DNA of 32,081 nucleotides from a virus, in IMG/VR virus record IMGVR_UViG_3300035182_000152, positions 1 through 32,081 of that record; one strand, given 5' to 3'. Below the pieces are notes generated by a model. The model was not told the DNA's origin, did not search any database, and worked only from the letters and a program-made list of their open reading frames with translations. Position 1 is the stretch's first letter, and every line of letters starts with the position of its first letter. A program made the translations under genes and the position numbers. Below, one piece after another: positions 1 through 7,964 of this stretch.

Positions 1-159
1 TGGCTCCTACAACCATTAAAAGAAACAGATTTTAGATGGGGTAATAACGTTTCTTCTAGCGTATGGTATGACTCTATACAAATTTTTAATAATCCCAACT
101 CTTGGGAGCATGTATTCTCCCAAGTAGAGGATGCAATAAAGTCGGAGTTATATTTATAG
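1..159 (+). CDS. C-terminal end of an unidentified upstream protein (partial)
   Basis: The first reading frame is open from base 1 to a TAG at 157-159, giving the last 52 residues of a gene that starts outside the window. The tail contains an RWG...SS.WY.S motif followed by a W..V...V...I stretch. This faintly recalls the C-terminal end of TPR/glycosyltransferase-type proteins, but that is only an impression and I assign no function. It ends one base before the terminase start, so it probably belongs to the same operon and is translationally coupled to it. A packaging-related role such as a small terminase cannot be ruled in or out from this fragment. Confidence 0.6.
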   Translation, partial: WLLQPLKETDFRWGNNVSSSVWYDSIQIFNNPNSWEHVFSQVEDAIKSELYL

Positions 160-160
160 T

Positions 161-1474
161 ATGTTACTTATTAGTCGTCCAGACATAGAATCAGAGTATA
201 TTCAGGAGTTTGATGTATCTGAGCGTTTCATCAAGCTCCCTGTAGCAAAGTATTTAGAATTATTACCTACTAAGGTTGATGGTAGGTCTAGTAATGTATT
301 GGAAGAGATAAATAGACCTCAAATTGCATTAATCAACGCAATCAACTCACCCAAATATAGATTTGTATGTGCTGCACTAGCACGACGACTAGGTAAAACC
401 TATATTGCTAATATTATTGCACAACTTGTAGTATTAGTACCTGGTTGCAATGTACTAATTATGTCTCCAAACTACTCACTTAGTTCTATTAGTTTCGAGT
501 TACAGCGTAAGTTAATGGGAACTTTTGATCTTGAAATAGCTCGTGATAACTTGAAGGATAAGATTATTGAACTATCTAATGGATCAACCGTTAGAATGGG
601 TTCTATTAATCAAGTAGATTCATCAGTTGGTAGGTCATACACTCTAATTCTATTTGACGAAGCAGCTCTATCACGAGATGGTGAAGCGGCTTTTAACGTT
701 AGCTTACGACCAACTCTAGACCTGCCCAATAGTAAAGCTATATTTATTTCAACACCTCGTGGTAAGAAGAACTGGTTTAGCCGCTTCTACGCCAGAGGAT
801 TTAGTTCAGAGTTTCCTGAGTGGGCTTCAATTACAGCTGACTATACCGAGAATAGTCGTATGAGCGAGAAGGATGTTCAAGAAGCTCGTATGTCTATGAC
901 GCCAGCCGAATTTGAGCAAGAGTATCTCGCCTCATTTAATACCTATGAGGGACAGATATACACTCTTAGCGAAGAAAACATTGTTGATGAACTACCAGAG
1001 GGCAAATATGAGTACTTTGGGGGAATTGACCCCGGCTACAAAGACCCAACTGCAGTAGTAATCATAGCCTATGATATAGAGAATAACATATACTATATTA
1101 TTGAAGATTATTTAGAGGCACAGAAAACCACTGCACAACACGCTGAACATATTAGAGAGATGCTATCTAGGAATGATGTAGAAGTGCTATTTATTGACTC
1201 AGCAGCTGCGCAATTTGCAGGCGACCTAGCGTATAGCTATGACATTGCTACAATTAAAGCTAAGAAGGCAGTGCTTGAAGGAATCGCATACGTTCAGACC
1301 TTAGTACAGAGAGATCAATTAAAAGTATTAAGAAGTTGCAACCATGTATTAGATGCTATGGATCAGTATCAGTGGGACCCTAACGAAAACTTAACAAAAG
1401 AAAAACCTGCTCACAATGAAGCATCCCACATAGCAGATGCTATTAGGTACGCTTTATACTCCTTTACTCTATAA
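161..1474 (+). CDS. terL: Terminase large subunit (DNA packaging ATPase and nuclease)
   Basis: This is the motor that pumps DNA into the procapsid and cuts it at the end of packaging. The 437-residue length is normal for the family. A Walker A-like motif with the terminase deviation (ARRLGKT, about residues 74-80) is followed by Walker B and the catalytic glutamate (LILFDEA, 162-168) and the coupling motif (FISTPRG, 195-201). The C-terminal RNase H-like nuclease shows its three acidic positions: D290 in GGIDPG, D346 in LFIDS and D426 in HIADAIRY. The start follows the upstream stop by one base, with a GGAG about 12 bases upstream. No small terminase gene is visible in the window. Family assignment is firm; the packaging type (cos, pac or other) is not determinable here. 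Confidence 0.95.
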   Translation: MLLISRPDIESEYIQEFDVSERFIKLPVAKYLELLPTKVDGRSSNVLEEINRPQIALINAINSPKYRFVCAALARRLGKTYIANIIAQLVVLVPGCNVLIMSPNYSLSSISFELQRKLMGTFDLEIARDNLKDKIIELSNGSTVRMGSINQVDSSVGRSYTLILFDEAALSRDGEAAFNVSLRPTLDLPNSKAIFISTPRGKKNWFSRFYARGFSSEFPEWASITADYTENSRMSEKDVQEARMSMTPAEFEQEYLASFNTYEGQIYTLSEENIVDELPEGKYEYFGGIDPGYKDPTAVVIIAYDIENNIYYIIEDYLEAQKTTAQHAEHIREMLSRNDVEVLFIDSAAAQFAGDLAYSYDIATIKAKKAVLEGIAYVQTLVQRDQLKVLRSCNHVLDAMDQYQWDPNENLTKEKPAHNEASHIADAIRYALYSFTL

Positions 1475-1486
1475 GAAAAACATAAA

Positions 1487-2050
1487 ATGAACTCTGGAAT
1501 CTATAAACTAACATTTAAAAGTGGCAAGTACTATATTGGCAAAAGTAATAATATAGATCGTAGGTGGAAAGAACACCACGATAAATTTAATCGTGGGAAA
1601 GCTGCTACTCGTATGCAGCAAGAGTTTAATAGGTATGGTATGCCTAAAGGAGAGGTTTTACTATATTGCCACGAAGATCATATAGATATTATGGAAGCTT
1701 TGTACATTCATAGTAATTGGGGACCAAATATACTAAATAGTACCCACCCTATTACAGTTAGCCAGAGTGATTATAATGCTTTAGTTAAACACCCAGAGCT
1801 ACTAAACTATAGTACTGCCTCACACTGTCTAACCATTTATAATAATGCAATAGAGATACGCGATTTAAAGAAAGAATTAGAAAATACTAATAGAGAGTAT
1901 AAGAGAAAAATAGCAAATATAGTGCCAGGCACAGCATTACAAGAATCTGAAGATCTAGTATCAGAACTTGAATCAGAAGTACTAGATCTAAAGAGAGAGT
2001 TACGTAAACTTAAATCACGTAACTGGTTTGAACGTCTTTTTAACTTATAG
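1487..2050 (+). CDS. GIY-YIG endonuclease with C-terminal coiled coil
   Basis: The 187-residue protein opens with GIY at residues 4-6 and YIG at 16-18, then conserved arginines (R25-R26), a catalytic-type glutamate near residue 70 (IMEALYI) and an asparagine pair near 81-84. This is the standard order of the GIY-YIG fold, a single-metal nuclease that cuts DNA. The C-terminal third (about 120-180) is rich in Glu, Lys and Leu with heptad-like spacing, suggesting a coiled coil in place of a usual DNA-binding domain. It lies 12 bases after terL and is co-directional. It may be a free-standing homing endonuclease or a packaging-linked nuclease, and I cannot tell which. Confidence 0.85.
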   Translation: MNSGIYKLTFKSGKYYIGKSNNIDRRWKEHHDKFNRGKAATRMQQEFNRYGMPKGEVLLYCHEDHIDIMEALYIHSNWGPNILNSTHPITVSQSDYNALVKHPELLNYSTASHCLTIYNNAIEIRDLKKELENTNREYKRKIANIVPGTALQESEDLVSELESEVLDLKRELRKLKSRNWFERLFNL

Positions 2051-2059
2051 GAAAAATAT

Positions 2060-2113
2060 ATGGCATGTAGACCAAAACCAGATAAGAATCCAACTCCTAA
2101 GCCTAAGAAGTAA
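2060..2113 (+). CDS. 17-residue Lys/Pro-rich micropeptide (putative)
   Basis: A tiny frame, ATG at 2060 to TAA at 2111-2113, encodes a peptide with one Cys, five Pro and five Lys plus an Arg. It is preceded by AGGA at 2049-2052 with a 7-base spacer, a good ribosome binding site that overlaps the stop of the GIY-YIG gene. The intrinsic terminator begins directly after it. Very short basic peptides near terminase genes are known in phages, but I know of no assigned function, and translation here is inferred from the ribosome site and position only. Confidence 0.5.
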   Translation: MACRPKPDKNPTPKPKK

Positions 2114-2116
2114 ATG

Positions 2117-2150
2117 AAAACCGCTAACTATTAATAGTTAGCGGTTTTTT
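2117..2150. terminator. Bidirectional intrinsic terminator
   Basis: A perfect 10-bp stem (2121-2130 with 2135-2144) encloses a TTAA loop. It is preceded by AAAA and followed by six T, so it can terminate RNA in both directions. It sits exactly between the convergent ends of the packaging operon and the minus-strand endonuclease gene. Confidence 0.92.
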
Positions 2151-3594
2151 ATTTTAATACCCAAACATCATTACCACAGTCAAATACTCTATAGTATCCA
2201 GCCTCTTTCATTATCTCTACTTCAGTCATCTCCTCCTTATATACCTCAGGAAATAGTTCCTTTAATTTATGTTTTTGACACTGATACCTAGACAAGGATT
2301 TAAGTCCTCTATAGTACCTATAGTTAGGAGCAGAAGTGTGTAGGTACTCAAATCCTAGTTTTTTATATAGGGCCCCAGTACTCCAGCGCCTATCACTATA
2401 GCTAATAATAGATCCTTTATGCCCCTTAATAAAGTACTTTAGTAGCTTAGAAGCCCCACCTACTACAGTTATATCTAGTAAAGAACAATAACGAACTAAT
2501 TCATAGTCGTACCCTTTAGTAAACTTGGGAGTACTAAAGGTCATGACTGCAACTAATTCATCATAGTAAAATAGTCCCAAATTTATAGAAGAGGGAGAGC
2601 CAGCACCCTGTATATGGTTAGCCTCTAAAAACTCTCGGGGAAATCCAATTTCTTTTACTATGCATTTACGTGCACCTATCTGATCTGTACTACCTAGTAT
2701 AGATTTAATTCGGGACTTTACTATATCTTGTTTATTAATCCATTCATCTTCATTAATATGAATTAATTGGTATCCAAAATTCTCTACACCTATAGTCTTA
2801 TCAAGATGATACCTACTGCCTTTAATTTCCTCTCTATGATGGTATACCCCATTAAACTCAAAAGCCAACCCAAGATCTGGCAGAACAATATCTATCTCTT
2901 TACCTTCTAAGATATCTCTATCCCCCGAAATCACCCATCCAGAGTATATTGACTTTATATAGGTAAGTAACTCAAGTTCCTTATTAGAAGTATTAGGATT
3001 ACACTGAGGGCATATACTAGAGTCACCCCGTTCTAGTATATTATTAGGGCGTACCTGTGTAGTATGATCACAGGTAGTATACCCTATCTGAATAAGCTCC
3101 CTACTATGGGTATACTCAGATAGCACTTTAACAGTGGGGTATAGTAAAGATAAATCTGCTATAAATTGTTCAGTACTCTTCTTTCTAGTTATAGCTGGTG
3201 TACATTTTCTACAAATACTGCCTATTTTCTGAGTAAGAAAATTATCAGGGATTATACTCCAAGTATTATGACAGTCATTACATTCAACAAGTATTGAAGT
3301 TTTAGCATTTATATACTTACCTACCACTTTAATATTGGGGGTAATAGTAGCTACTTCTTGCTCAAATTGTTCCTGCGTTTTCTTATTATAAACCTGAACT
3401 GGATTACATATCCTACATGTACTTCCAGTACCCTTACTTTTTAATCTATCTGGCACTATCTCCCACTCATGACCACAAGCCCCTTTAACTAACACTTTAC
3501 TTTTAGCATTAATATATTCCCCTACTACTAATAAGGTAGGATGAGTTATACGCATATACTCCTTAAATTTATTGCTATTTATACTTGTAATCAT
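2149..3594 (-). CDS. Homing-type endonuclease: three zinc-ribbon repeats, Vsr-like/EDxHD nuclease, C-terminal GNAT-like domain
   Basis: This 481-residue protein likely binds DNA and makes a site-specific cut to copy its own gene. Three related repeats of about 60 residues (roughly 8-65, 76-134, 143-200) each end in a CxxC pair, like DUF723-type treble-clef units. A Vsr/EDxHD nuclease core follows: acidic E206-E208, D235 in EIDIVLP, and EFNG..HH at 246-252, then LIHI.EDEW near 278-285. The last 180 residues match the conserved tail of such phage proteins, with NHIQG, LVAVMTF, VVGGASKLL and SYSDRRWS motifs and a GNAT-like look. The start at 3594 is preferred over 3633 because AGGAG lies 8 bases upstream of it. 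It opposes all surrounding genes and has its own promoter. Confidence 0.85.
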   Translation of the reverse strand: MITSINSNKFKEYMRITHPTLLVVGEYINAKSKVLVKGACGHEWEIVPDRLKSKGTGSTCRICNPVQVYNKKTQEQFEQEVATITPNIKVVGKYINAKTSILVECNDCHNTWSIIPDNFLTQKIGSICRKCTPAITRKKSTEQFIADLSLLYPTVKVLSEYTHSRELIQIGYTTCDHTTQVRPNNILERGDSSICPQCNPNTSNKELELLTYIKSIYSGWVISGDRDILEGKEIDIVLPDLGLAFEFNGVYHHREEIKGSRYHLDKTIGVENFGYQLIHINEDEWINKQDIVKSRIKSILGSTDQIGARKCIVKEIGFPREFLEANHIQGAGSPSSINLGLFYYDELVAVMTFSTPKFTKGYDYELVRYCSLLDITVVGGASKLLKYFIKGHKGSIISYSDRRWSTGALYKKLGFEYLHTSAPNYRYYRGLKSLSRYQCQKHKLKELFPEVYKEEMTEVEIMKEAGYYRVFDCGNDVWVLK

Positions 3595-3615
3595 ATTTAT
3601 TCTCCTATTTATATT

Positions 3616-3644
3616 ATTATAAAATAAAAACAAGTAAAAGTCAA
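3616..3644 (-). promoter_or_regulatory. Sigma70-type promoter for the minus-strand endonuclease
   Basis: Read on the minus strand: TTGACT (3644-3639), a 17-base spacer, then TATAAT (3621-3616), 22 bases before the endonuclease start at 3594. The -10 box is perfect consensus and the -35 differs by one base. Confidence 0.85.
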
Positions 3645-3681
3645 GACTAAATTTTATGGCCCAGCATAAAAAATTTTATCC

Positions 3682-3710
3682 TTGACTTATGCTTGCATCT
3701 ATGAGATAAT
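3682..3710 (+). promoter_or_regulatory. Sigma70-type promoter restarting the late operon
   Basis: TTGACT at 3682-3687, a 17-base spacer and GATAAT at 3705-3710, about 30 bases before the HNH gene. The -35 is embedded in TTATCCTTGAC, a context nearly repeated at the two other plus-strand promoters of the window. It lies back to back with the minus-strand promoter at 3616-3644. Confidence 0.85.
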
Positions 3711-3740
3711 ATCCTATAAATCAAAGATAAGAGCTTAAAA

Positions 3741-4166
3741 ATGGCATCTAATACAGGAGCTAACAAACGTATTCCGGTGAAGTGGATTAGAGACGGAGCT
3801 AAAGCCGCTTATATTAAGCAACCAGCCTGCCAAATATGCGGGTCAACAGAAGATTTAGAGCTGCATCATACTAATTCAGTAACTCTAATGCTAGAAGCAT
3901 GGGTAAAGAAAACTGGGTATAGTATTGAAACAGACGAGGATGTGCTAGCAATTAGAGACGAGTTTATAAACACCCATTACTCACAAATGTACGATCAAGT
4001 GTACACCCTTTGCAATACTTGCCATGTTAAATTACATGGAGTATTTGGAAAGGCACCGCCGCTTAATACGGCATCTAGGCAGAGTAGATGGATTAGTTTA
4101 CAAAAGGATAAGTTCTCAGGTGTAGCACCCGAAAAGAAGGCCGGAGCCTTTAGCAATTTCTACTAA
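3741..4166 (+). CDS. HNH endonuclease
   Basis: The 141-residue protein has CQIC at about 30-33, the LELHHTNS histidine pair near 39-46, and a second CNTCHVKLH motif near 91-99. Together these form the zinc-bound beta-beta-alpha-metal HNH fold. Small HNH nucleases beside terminase and portal genes are common in HK97-like phages, where some (HK97 gp74) are needed for packaging, so this may be a structural-operon nuclease rather than a selfish one. It lies 9 bases before the portal gene and is the first gene after the 3682 promoter. Fold is well supported; a role in packaging is inference from position. Confidence 0.88.
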   Translation: MASNTGANKRIPVKWIRDGAKAAYIKQPACQICGSTEDLELHHTNSVTLMLEAWVKKTGYSIETDEDVLAIRDEFINTHYSQMYDQVYTLCNTCHVKLHGVFGKAPPLNTASRQSRWISLQKDKFSGVAPEKKAGAFSNFY

Positions 4167-4175
4167 AGGAATACT

Positions 4176-5366
4176 ATGAGTTGGTGGAATCCAATCAGCT
4201 GGGTTAAATCTAATCCCGCTCAAGAAATTATTGCATGGTCAGAAGGTAGTAATGTACCTTCTGACTCAAGTGTTACATACGCGCAGGCACACGATAAATT
4301 AGAAAGTGTTAACCGAGCCGTTAATATGGTAGTTAGTGCCTGCGCTAGCTTAGACTATGATGTTAAGGATAAAGCAGTAGATGGAATAGTAGCAGGTGTA
4401 AAACAAAAAACCCTAGTTAATCTATTAAACTTTAGACCTAACCCGCATCAATCAACACAAGAATTCAGAACGCACATATTCACAGACTTCATTTTAGAAG
4501 GTAATATATTTATCTACTACGATGGAGTCTACATGTATCATCTACCAGCTAATAAAATGGTAGTACTACCAGACCCTAAGACATTTGTTAAAGGTTATAC
4601 ATATAATAATATAACTAATTTTAAGCCCGATGAAATTATACATATTAAGGAGATTAGTAGTACTTCCGTGTATAGAGGTTCTAGTAGATTAATGGCGGCT
4701 GATAGAACAGTTAAAACCCTTTATCGTATGCAAGCTTTTCAGGATCAGTTCTTTGAGAATGGAGCTGTAGCAGGTCTAGTAATTGAAACTGATAATACTC
4801 TTAGCCAGATTGCTAAGGATAGAACAATCCAGAATTGGATCTCTAAATATAGTGTAAAGAATGGTGCTAGACGCCCCATGATACTTGATAGTGGGTTAAA
4901 ACTAAAGAATATTGGCGAAGCTAATTTTAAAGATATGGACTTCGACAACTCTATTAGAACTCACGATATTAAAATTTTATTAGCCCTAGGAGTACCTGAG
5001 GTACTTATCTATGGTGGAAATAATGCCAATATCTCCCCAAATTTAAGGCTATTCTATTTAGAAACAGTCTTACCAATTGCACGTAAATTAGTATCTGGAG
5101 TTGAAAGATATTTTGGATATGATGTTGAAGTAGTAACTACAACAGTATCAGCGTTACAGCCAGATATCAAAGATATTGCAGCGTATCATAGCTCTTTAGT
5201 AAATGGAGGTATTGAAACACCGGCAGAAGCTAGAGAAGCATTACGCCTAGAAAAACTCGCGGGTACAGATGAGATAAGAATCCCAGCTAATATAGCCGGT
5301 TCAGCAGTAAATCCAGGAGTTGGTGGTGCACCTCCTAGTTCTAATGAAGACGACTCAGCACCGTAA
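4176..5366 (+). CDS. Portal protein (HK97 family)
   Basis: This protein forms the dodecameric ring at the capsid vertex through which DNA passes and to which the neck attaches. The 396 residues are of ordinary length. Family-like segments include VNRAVNMVVSACASL near 46-60, the LEGNIFIYYDG strand near 108-118, the HIKEIS turn before the stem region, the long helix with YRMQAFQDQFFENGA near 180, and LLALGVPEVLIYGG before the crown. AAAGGA lies 5 bases before the start. The gene sits between the HNH gene and the fused protease-capsid gene, 9 bases from each, as expected for a head operon. The C-terminal 20 residues are Gly/Pro/Ser-rich and probably disordered. Confidence 0.93.
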   Translation: MSWWNPISWVKSNPAQEIIAWSEGSNVPSDSSVTYAQAHDKLESVNRAVNMVVSACASLDYDVKDKAVDGIVAGVKQKTLVNLLNFRPNPHQSTQEFRTHIFTDFILEGNIFIYYDGVYMYHLPANKMVVLPDPKTFVKGYTYNNITNFKPDEIIHIKEISSTSVYRGSSRLMAADRTVKTLYRMQAFQDQFFENGAVAGLVIETDNTLSQIAKDRTIQNWISKYSVKNGARRPMILDSGLKLKNIGEANFKDMDFDNSIRTHDIKILLALGVPEVLIYGGNNANISPNLRLFYLETVLPIARKLVSGVERYFGYDVEVVTTTVSALQPDIKDIAAYHSSLVNGGIETPAEAREALRLEKLAGTDEIRIPANIAGSAVNPGVGGAPPSSNEDDSAP

Positions 5367-5375
5367 AGGAGTATT

Positions 5376-7310
5376 ATGAAGGTAACTGATAAGATTTTAT
5401 ATCTTACCTCTCAGTTTAAGAAGGATATGCCTCTGCCAAAAGCAGGAGACACCATTGATTCTATCAATATCGAAGGGTACGCAAATACTACTAGTGTAGA
5501 TAGAACTGGCGATATTATCCCAATGCCTGCTTGGAATACAGCACTTGAAAACTACTTAAAAAATCCTATTATTTTGGCTTATCATGATCACGATGAGCCA
5601 ATTGGTAGAATGGTAGATTATAGAGTGGATGAGCAGGGTTTATGGGTTAAGGCACGTATTTCAGCAGCTGCTGAGGATGTTTTTAACTTAATAAAAGATG
5701 GTGTACTAACCGCATTTAGTGTTGGATTCATCATTAAAGATGCTATGTATGATTCTGTAACAGACTTATTTATTATCAAAGAGCTAGAACTTCTAGAGAT
5801 CTCGGTAGTATCAGTCCCAGCAAATCAAGATAGTATATTTAGTCTTTCCAAGTCATTTGAAACTGACGAGGATTATAGTAAATTTAAAAGTCAATTTGCA
5901 GCGAAAAGCGAATCAGCTAAAAGGCTAGAGTCCTCAGAGCCAAGCAAAATTGACCCAATTAAAAAGGAATGGAATATGGATCCAAAAGAATTAGAATTAA
6001 TGCTAGCTAAAGCCGCAGAAGATGCTGCAACCAAAGCAGTAGCTGCTGTAACTGAAAAAGCATTGGCTGAAAAAGCAGCTGCTGAAAAAGCAGCTAAAGA
6101 AGAAAAAGAAATAAGTGATAAGATTGCTGCTGCTGTTAAAGTGGGCCAATCAGGTGCAGAAAAGCTTCTTACAGATATCGAAGCACGTATTGCTGCACAA
6201 GAGCAAGCATCCAAAGATGCCCTAGCTGGTCTTGAAGCAACAATTCGTGAAAAGACAGAAGAACTTGCCGCTATCCAAAAAAGCAAGATGAACTTCTCTG
6301 ATAAAGATGCTGGCCAAGCTACTACATATGAAGAACGTGAAAAGGCAGTTCTTGCTGCAAAAATCATGGGTAAATCATTGGATGGTACTAAGTTTGGTCG
6401 TAGTATTATTGAAAAAACCGGTGCTCATGAAGCTTCTGCAACATGGGAACTAGAAGTTTCTCTAGCAATGGAATCGGAAATTCGCCGTCGTTTAGTTATT
6501 GCTCCTCTGGTCCGTCAGATCGCAATGCAAACCAACGTTATGACTATCCCAGTTAATCCAGAAGCAGGTCTAGCAACTTGGATGGCTAATAGCTCATTCG
6601 GTACTACTGCATCTGCTGGTGTTGCTCAAGTTCACCAACTAAAAGAAATTACATTGAATGCATATAAAGTTGCTACAATGGAATATCTGGCATACGAAGA
6701 AGAAGAAGATTCACTACTTATACTGCTACCAATCATCCGTGATGCAATGATTCGTCGTGTAGCCCGTGCCGTGGATAAGGCATTTGCTCTAGGTGCAGGT
6801 TCTGGTGCTGATCCAGTTAAAGGTATGGCTCTATATGACGCAACCTCAGTTGTAACTCCTACCAGTACTGGTGCAGCAACTATTGCTAACCTACGTGCAC
6901 TACGTAAAGATCTAGGATATTGGGGTCTTGATCCAGCCGAATTAGTTTATGTCGTTTCTACTGAAGTGTACTATGATCTTCTTGATGATACTTCATTCCA
7001 GACAATGAATCAGGTCGGTGTTCAAGCAACTCTACTAACAGGTCAAGTAGGTTCAATTGGTAATACTCCAGTTCTAGTTTCTGACGCTTTCCCATCCAAA
7101 ACTGGTGGTACTGCATCCGCAACTACTAATATTGGTGCTTTCTGTATTGCTCCAGCAAACTTTATCGCAGGAAATCAGCGTGGTCTACGTTTCGATACAC
7201 AAGATCTAGTTGAAACCCAACGTAAAGTTTTAGTAGCTTCTCTACGTACTGGTATGACTCAATTGTCTACAGTCAATGGTATGGGTATTTCTACTCTACG
7301 CTGGTCATAA
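5376..7310 (+). CDS. Fused prohead protease (S78) and HK97-fold major capsid protein
   Basis: Residues 1-155 form an HK97 U35-type serine protease: H70 in LAYHDHDEPIG, S115 in LTAFSVGF and an acidic position in the LLEISVVSVPAN segment (about 139-149). A linker leads to an Ala/Glu/Lys-rich coiled coil at about 203-305, matching the removable delta/scaffold domain. From about 310 to 644 is the HK97 capsid fold, with the E-loop region near TWELEVSLAMES and the C-terminal VLVASLRTGM strand. In most phages these are two genes. Codon use shifts from AGA/ATA-rich in the protease to CGT/GGT-rich in the capsid, fitting higher expression of the second half. Cleavage near residue 305 is inferred. Confidence 0.92.
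   Translation: MKVTDKILYLTSQFKKDMPLPKAGDTIDSINIEGYANTTSVDRTGDIIPMPAWNTALENYLKNPIILAYHDHDEPIGRMVDYRVDEQGLWVKARISAAAEDVFNLIKDGVLTAFSVGFIIKDAMYDSVTDLFIIKELELLEISVVSVPANQDSIFSLSKSFETDEDYSKFKSQFAAKSESAKRLESSEPSKIDPIKKEWNMDPKELELMLAKAAEDAATKAVAAVTEKALAEKAAAEKAAKEEKEISDKIAAAVKVGQSGAEKLLTDIEARIAAQEQASKDALAGLEATIREKTEELAAIQKSKMNFSDKDAGQATTYEEREKAVLAAKIMGKSLDGTKFGRSIIEKTGAHEASATWELEVSLAMESEIRRRLVIAPLVRQIAMQTNVMTIPVNPEAGLATWMANSSFGTTASAGVAQVHQLKEITLNAYKVATMEYLAYEEEEDSLLILLPIIRDAMIRRVARAVDKAFALGAGSGADPVKGMALYDATSVVTPTSTGAATIANLRALRKDLGYWGLDPAELVYVVSTEVYYDLLDDTSFQTMNQVGVQATLLTGQVGSIGNTPVLVSDAFPSKTGGTASATTNIGAFCIAPANFIAGNQRGLRFDTQDLVETQRKVLVASLRTGMTQLSTVNGMGISTLRWS
5961..5978 (+). promoter_or_regulatory. 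Internal ribosome binding site and start for scaffold plus capsid alone
   Basis: AAAAAGGA (5961-5968) stands 7 bases before an in-frame ATG at 5976 (residue 201 of the fusion), exactly where the protease linker ends and the coiled-coil delta domain begins. Starting here gives a 444-residue delta-capsid protein free of protease. Confidence 0.6.
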
Positions 7311-7322
7311 GTAATAAAAGTT

Positions 7323-7345
7323 GAGGGCCTAGGCCCTCTTCTTTT
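7323..7345 (+). terminator. Intrinsic terminator after the capsid gene
   Basis: The palindrome GAGGGCCTAGGCCCTC (7323-7338) folds into a GC-rich 6-bp stem with a CTAG loop and is followed by TTCTTTT. It lies 13 bases after the capsid stop. The interrupted T-run suggests partial read-through to the connector genes, which show no promoter of their own. Confidence 0.75.
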
Positions 7346-7375
7346 ATAAGGGTTTAATGAACCCTTATAAAAGAA
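7339..7375 (+). repeat. Perfect 16-bp inverted repeat downstream of the terminator
   Basis: The 16 bases at 7339-7354 are the exact reverse complement of 7360-7375 with a TAATG loop between. The left arm includes the T-run of the preceding terminator, so formation of this hairpin may compete with or modify termination, or make an RNA processing site. Confidence 0.8.
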
Positions 7376-7390
7376 TATAAGGAGTAATAC

Positions 7391-7963
7391 ATGGGATTAA
7401 ATCTATTTACTCTAGCTGAGTATAAGGTATACGCAGGAATAGTAAGTACAACACAAGATGTCCAAATTAATACTTTAATTCCAAAAGTTAGCCAGTTAGC
7501 AAAAACTATATGTGCTAGAGCATTTAATGATTATGTAGATGATGCAAAAGTAGAGGTGTATGCTGGAGGTACTACTAAACTAGTAATGTCTGAATACCCT
7601 CTAATTGCACTATCTAGTGTAGAGTACTCAGATGACTATGGGGCTACATATACACCACTTATAGAATTTATTGATTTTGTAGTTGATTCAGAAGATGGGC
7701 ATATAACATCTGTAGCACCAACTGGATTTCCAAAAAAGATTAATGGATATAAAGTTACATATACTGCTGGGTTTGATCCAATACCAGAAGATTTAAAAGT
7801 TGCAGTAATGGACCTGTTATCTTACTACTTAAAGAATGATATGGCAGTTAAATCTCAACGTAATGTTGGTGCTAATACCGTTCAAATAGAGTATATTACT
7901 AAAAATACTCTACCATCACATATCTCACGTGTATTTGATCTTTATAAGTCTACGGTGAACTAA
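7391..7963 (+). CDS. Head-tail connector (HK97 gp6-like adaptor)
   Basis: The 190-residue protein starts with a short helical region (FTLAEYKVYAGI...IPKVSQLAKTICARAF) typical of gp6-like adaptors that ring the portal. A beta-rich insertion follows (about 55-125), then YKVTYTAGFDPIPEDLKVAVMDLL near 119-142, a hallmark segment of this family. AAGGAG lies about 5 bases before the ATG, which follows the double hairpin. It probably forms the first ring below the portal. Length is somewhat above the HK97 gp6 size because of the inserted strands. The assignment rests on pattern recognition and on position directly after the capsid gene. Confidence 0.8.
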   Translation: MGLNLFTLAEYKVYAGIVSTTQDVQINTLIPKVSQLAKTICARAFNDYVDDAKVEVYAGGTTKLVMSEYPLIALSSVEYSDDYGATYTPLIEFIDFVVDSEDGHITSVAPTGFPKKINGYKVTYTAGFDPIPEDLKVAVMDLLSYYLKNDMAVKSQRNVGANTVQIEYITKNTLPSHISRVFDLYKSTVN

Positions 7964-7964
7964 G

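Noticed and set aside
3595-3633. Upstream start for the minus-strand endonuclease
   Set aside because: It lies within the promoter -10 region and has no ribosome site, while 3594 has AGGAG correctly spaced.
3650-3676. Imperfect inverted repeat between the divergent promoters
   Set aside because: The AT-rich arms match only with a shift, so it is not distinguishable from base composition; no operator claimed.
5891-6367. Long open frame on the minus strand within the capsid gene
   Set aside because: It is antisense to the Ala/Glu/Lys-rich coiled coil, giving a Ser/Ala-rich translation without a ribosome site or family pattern.
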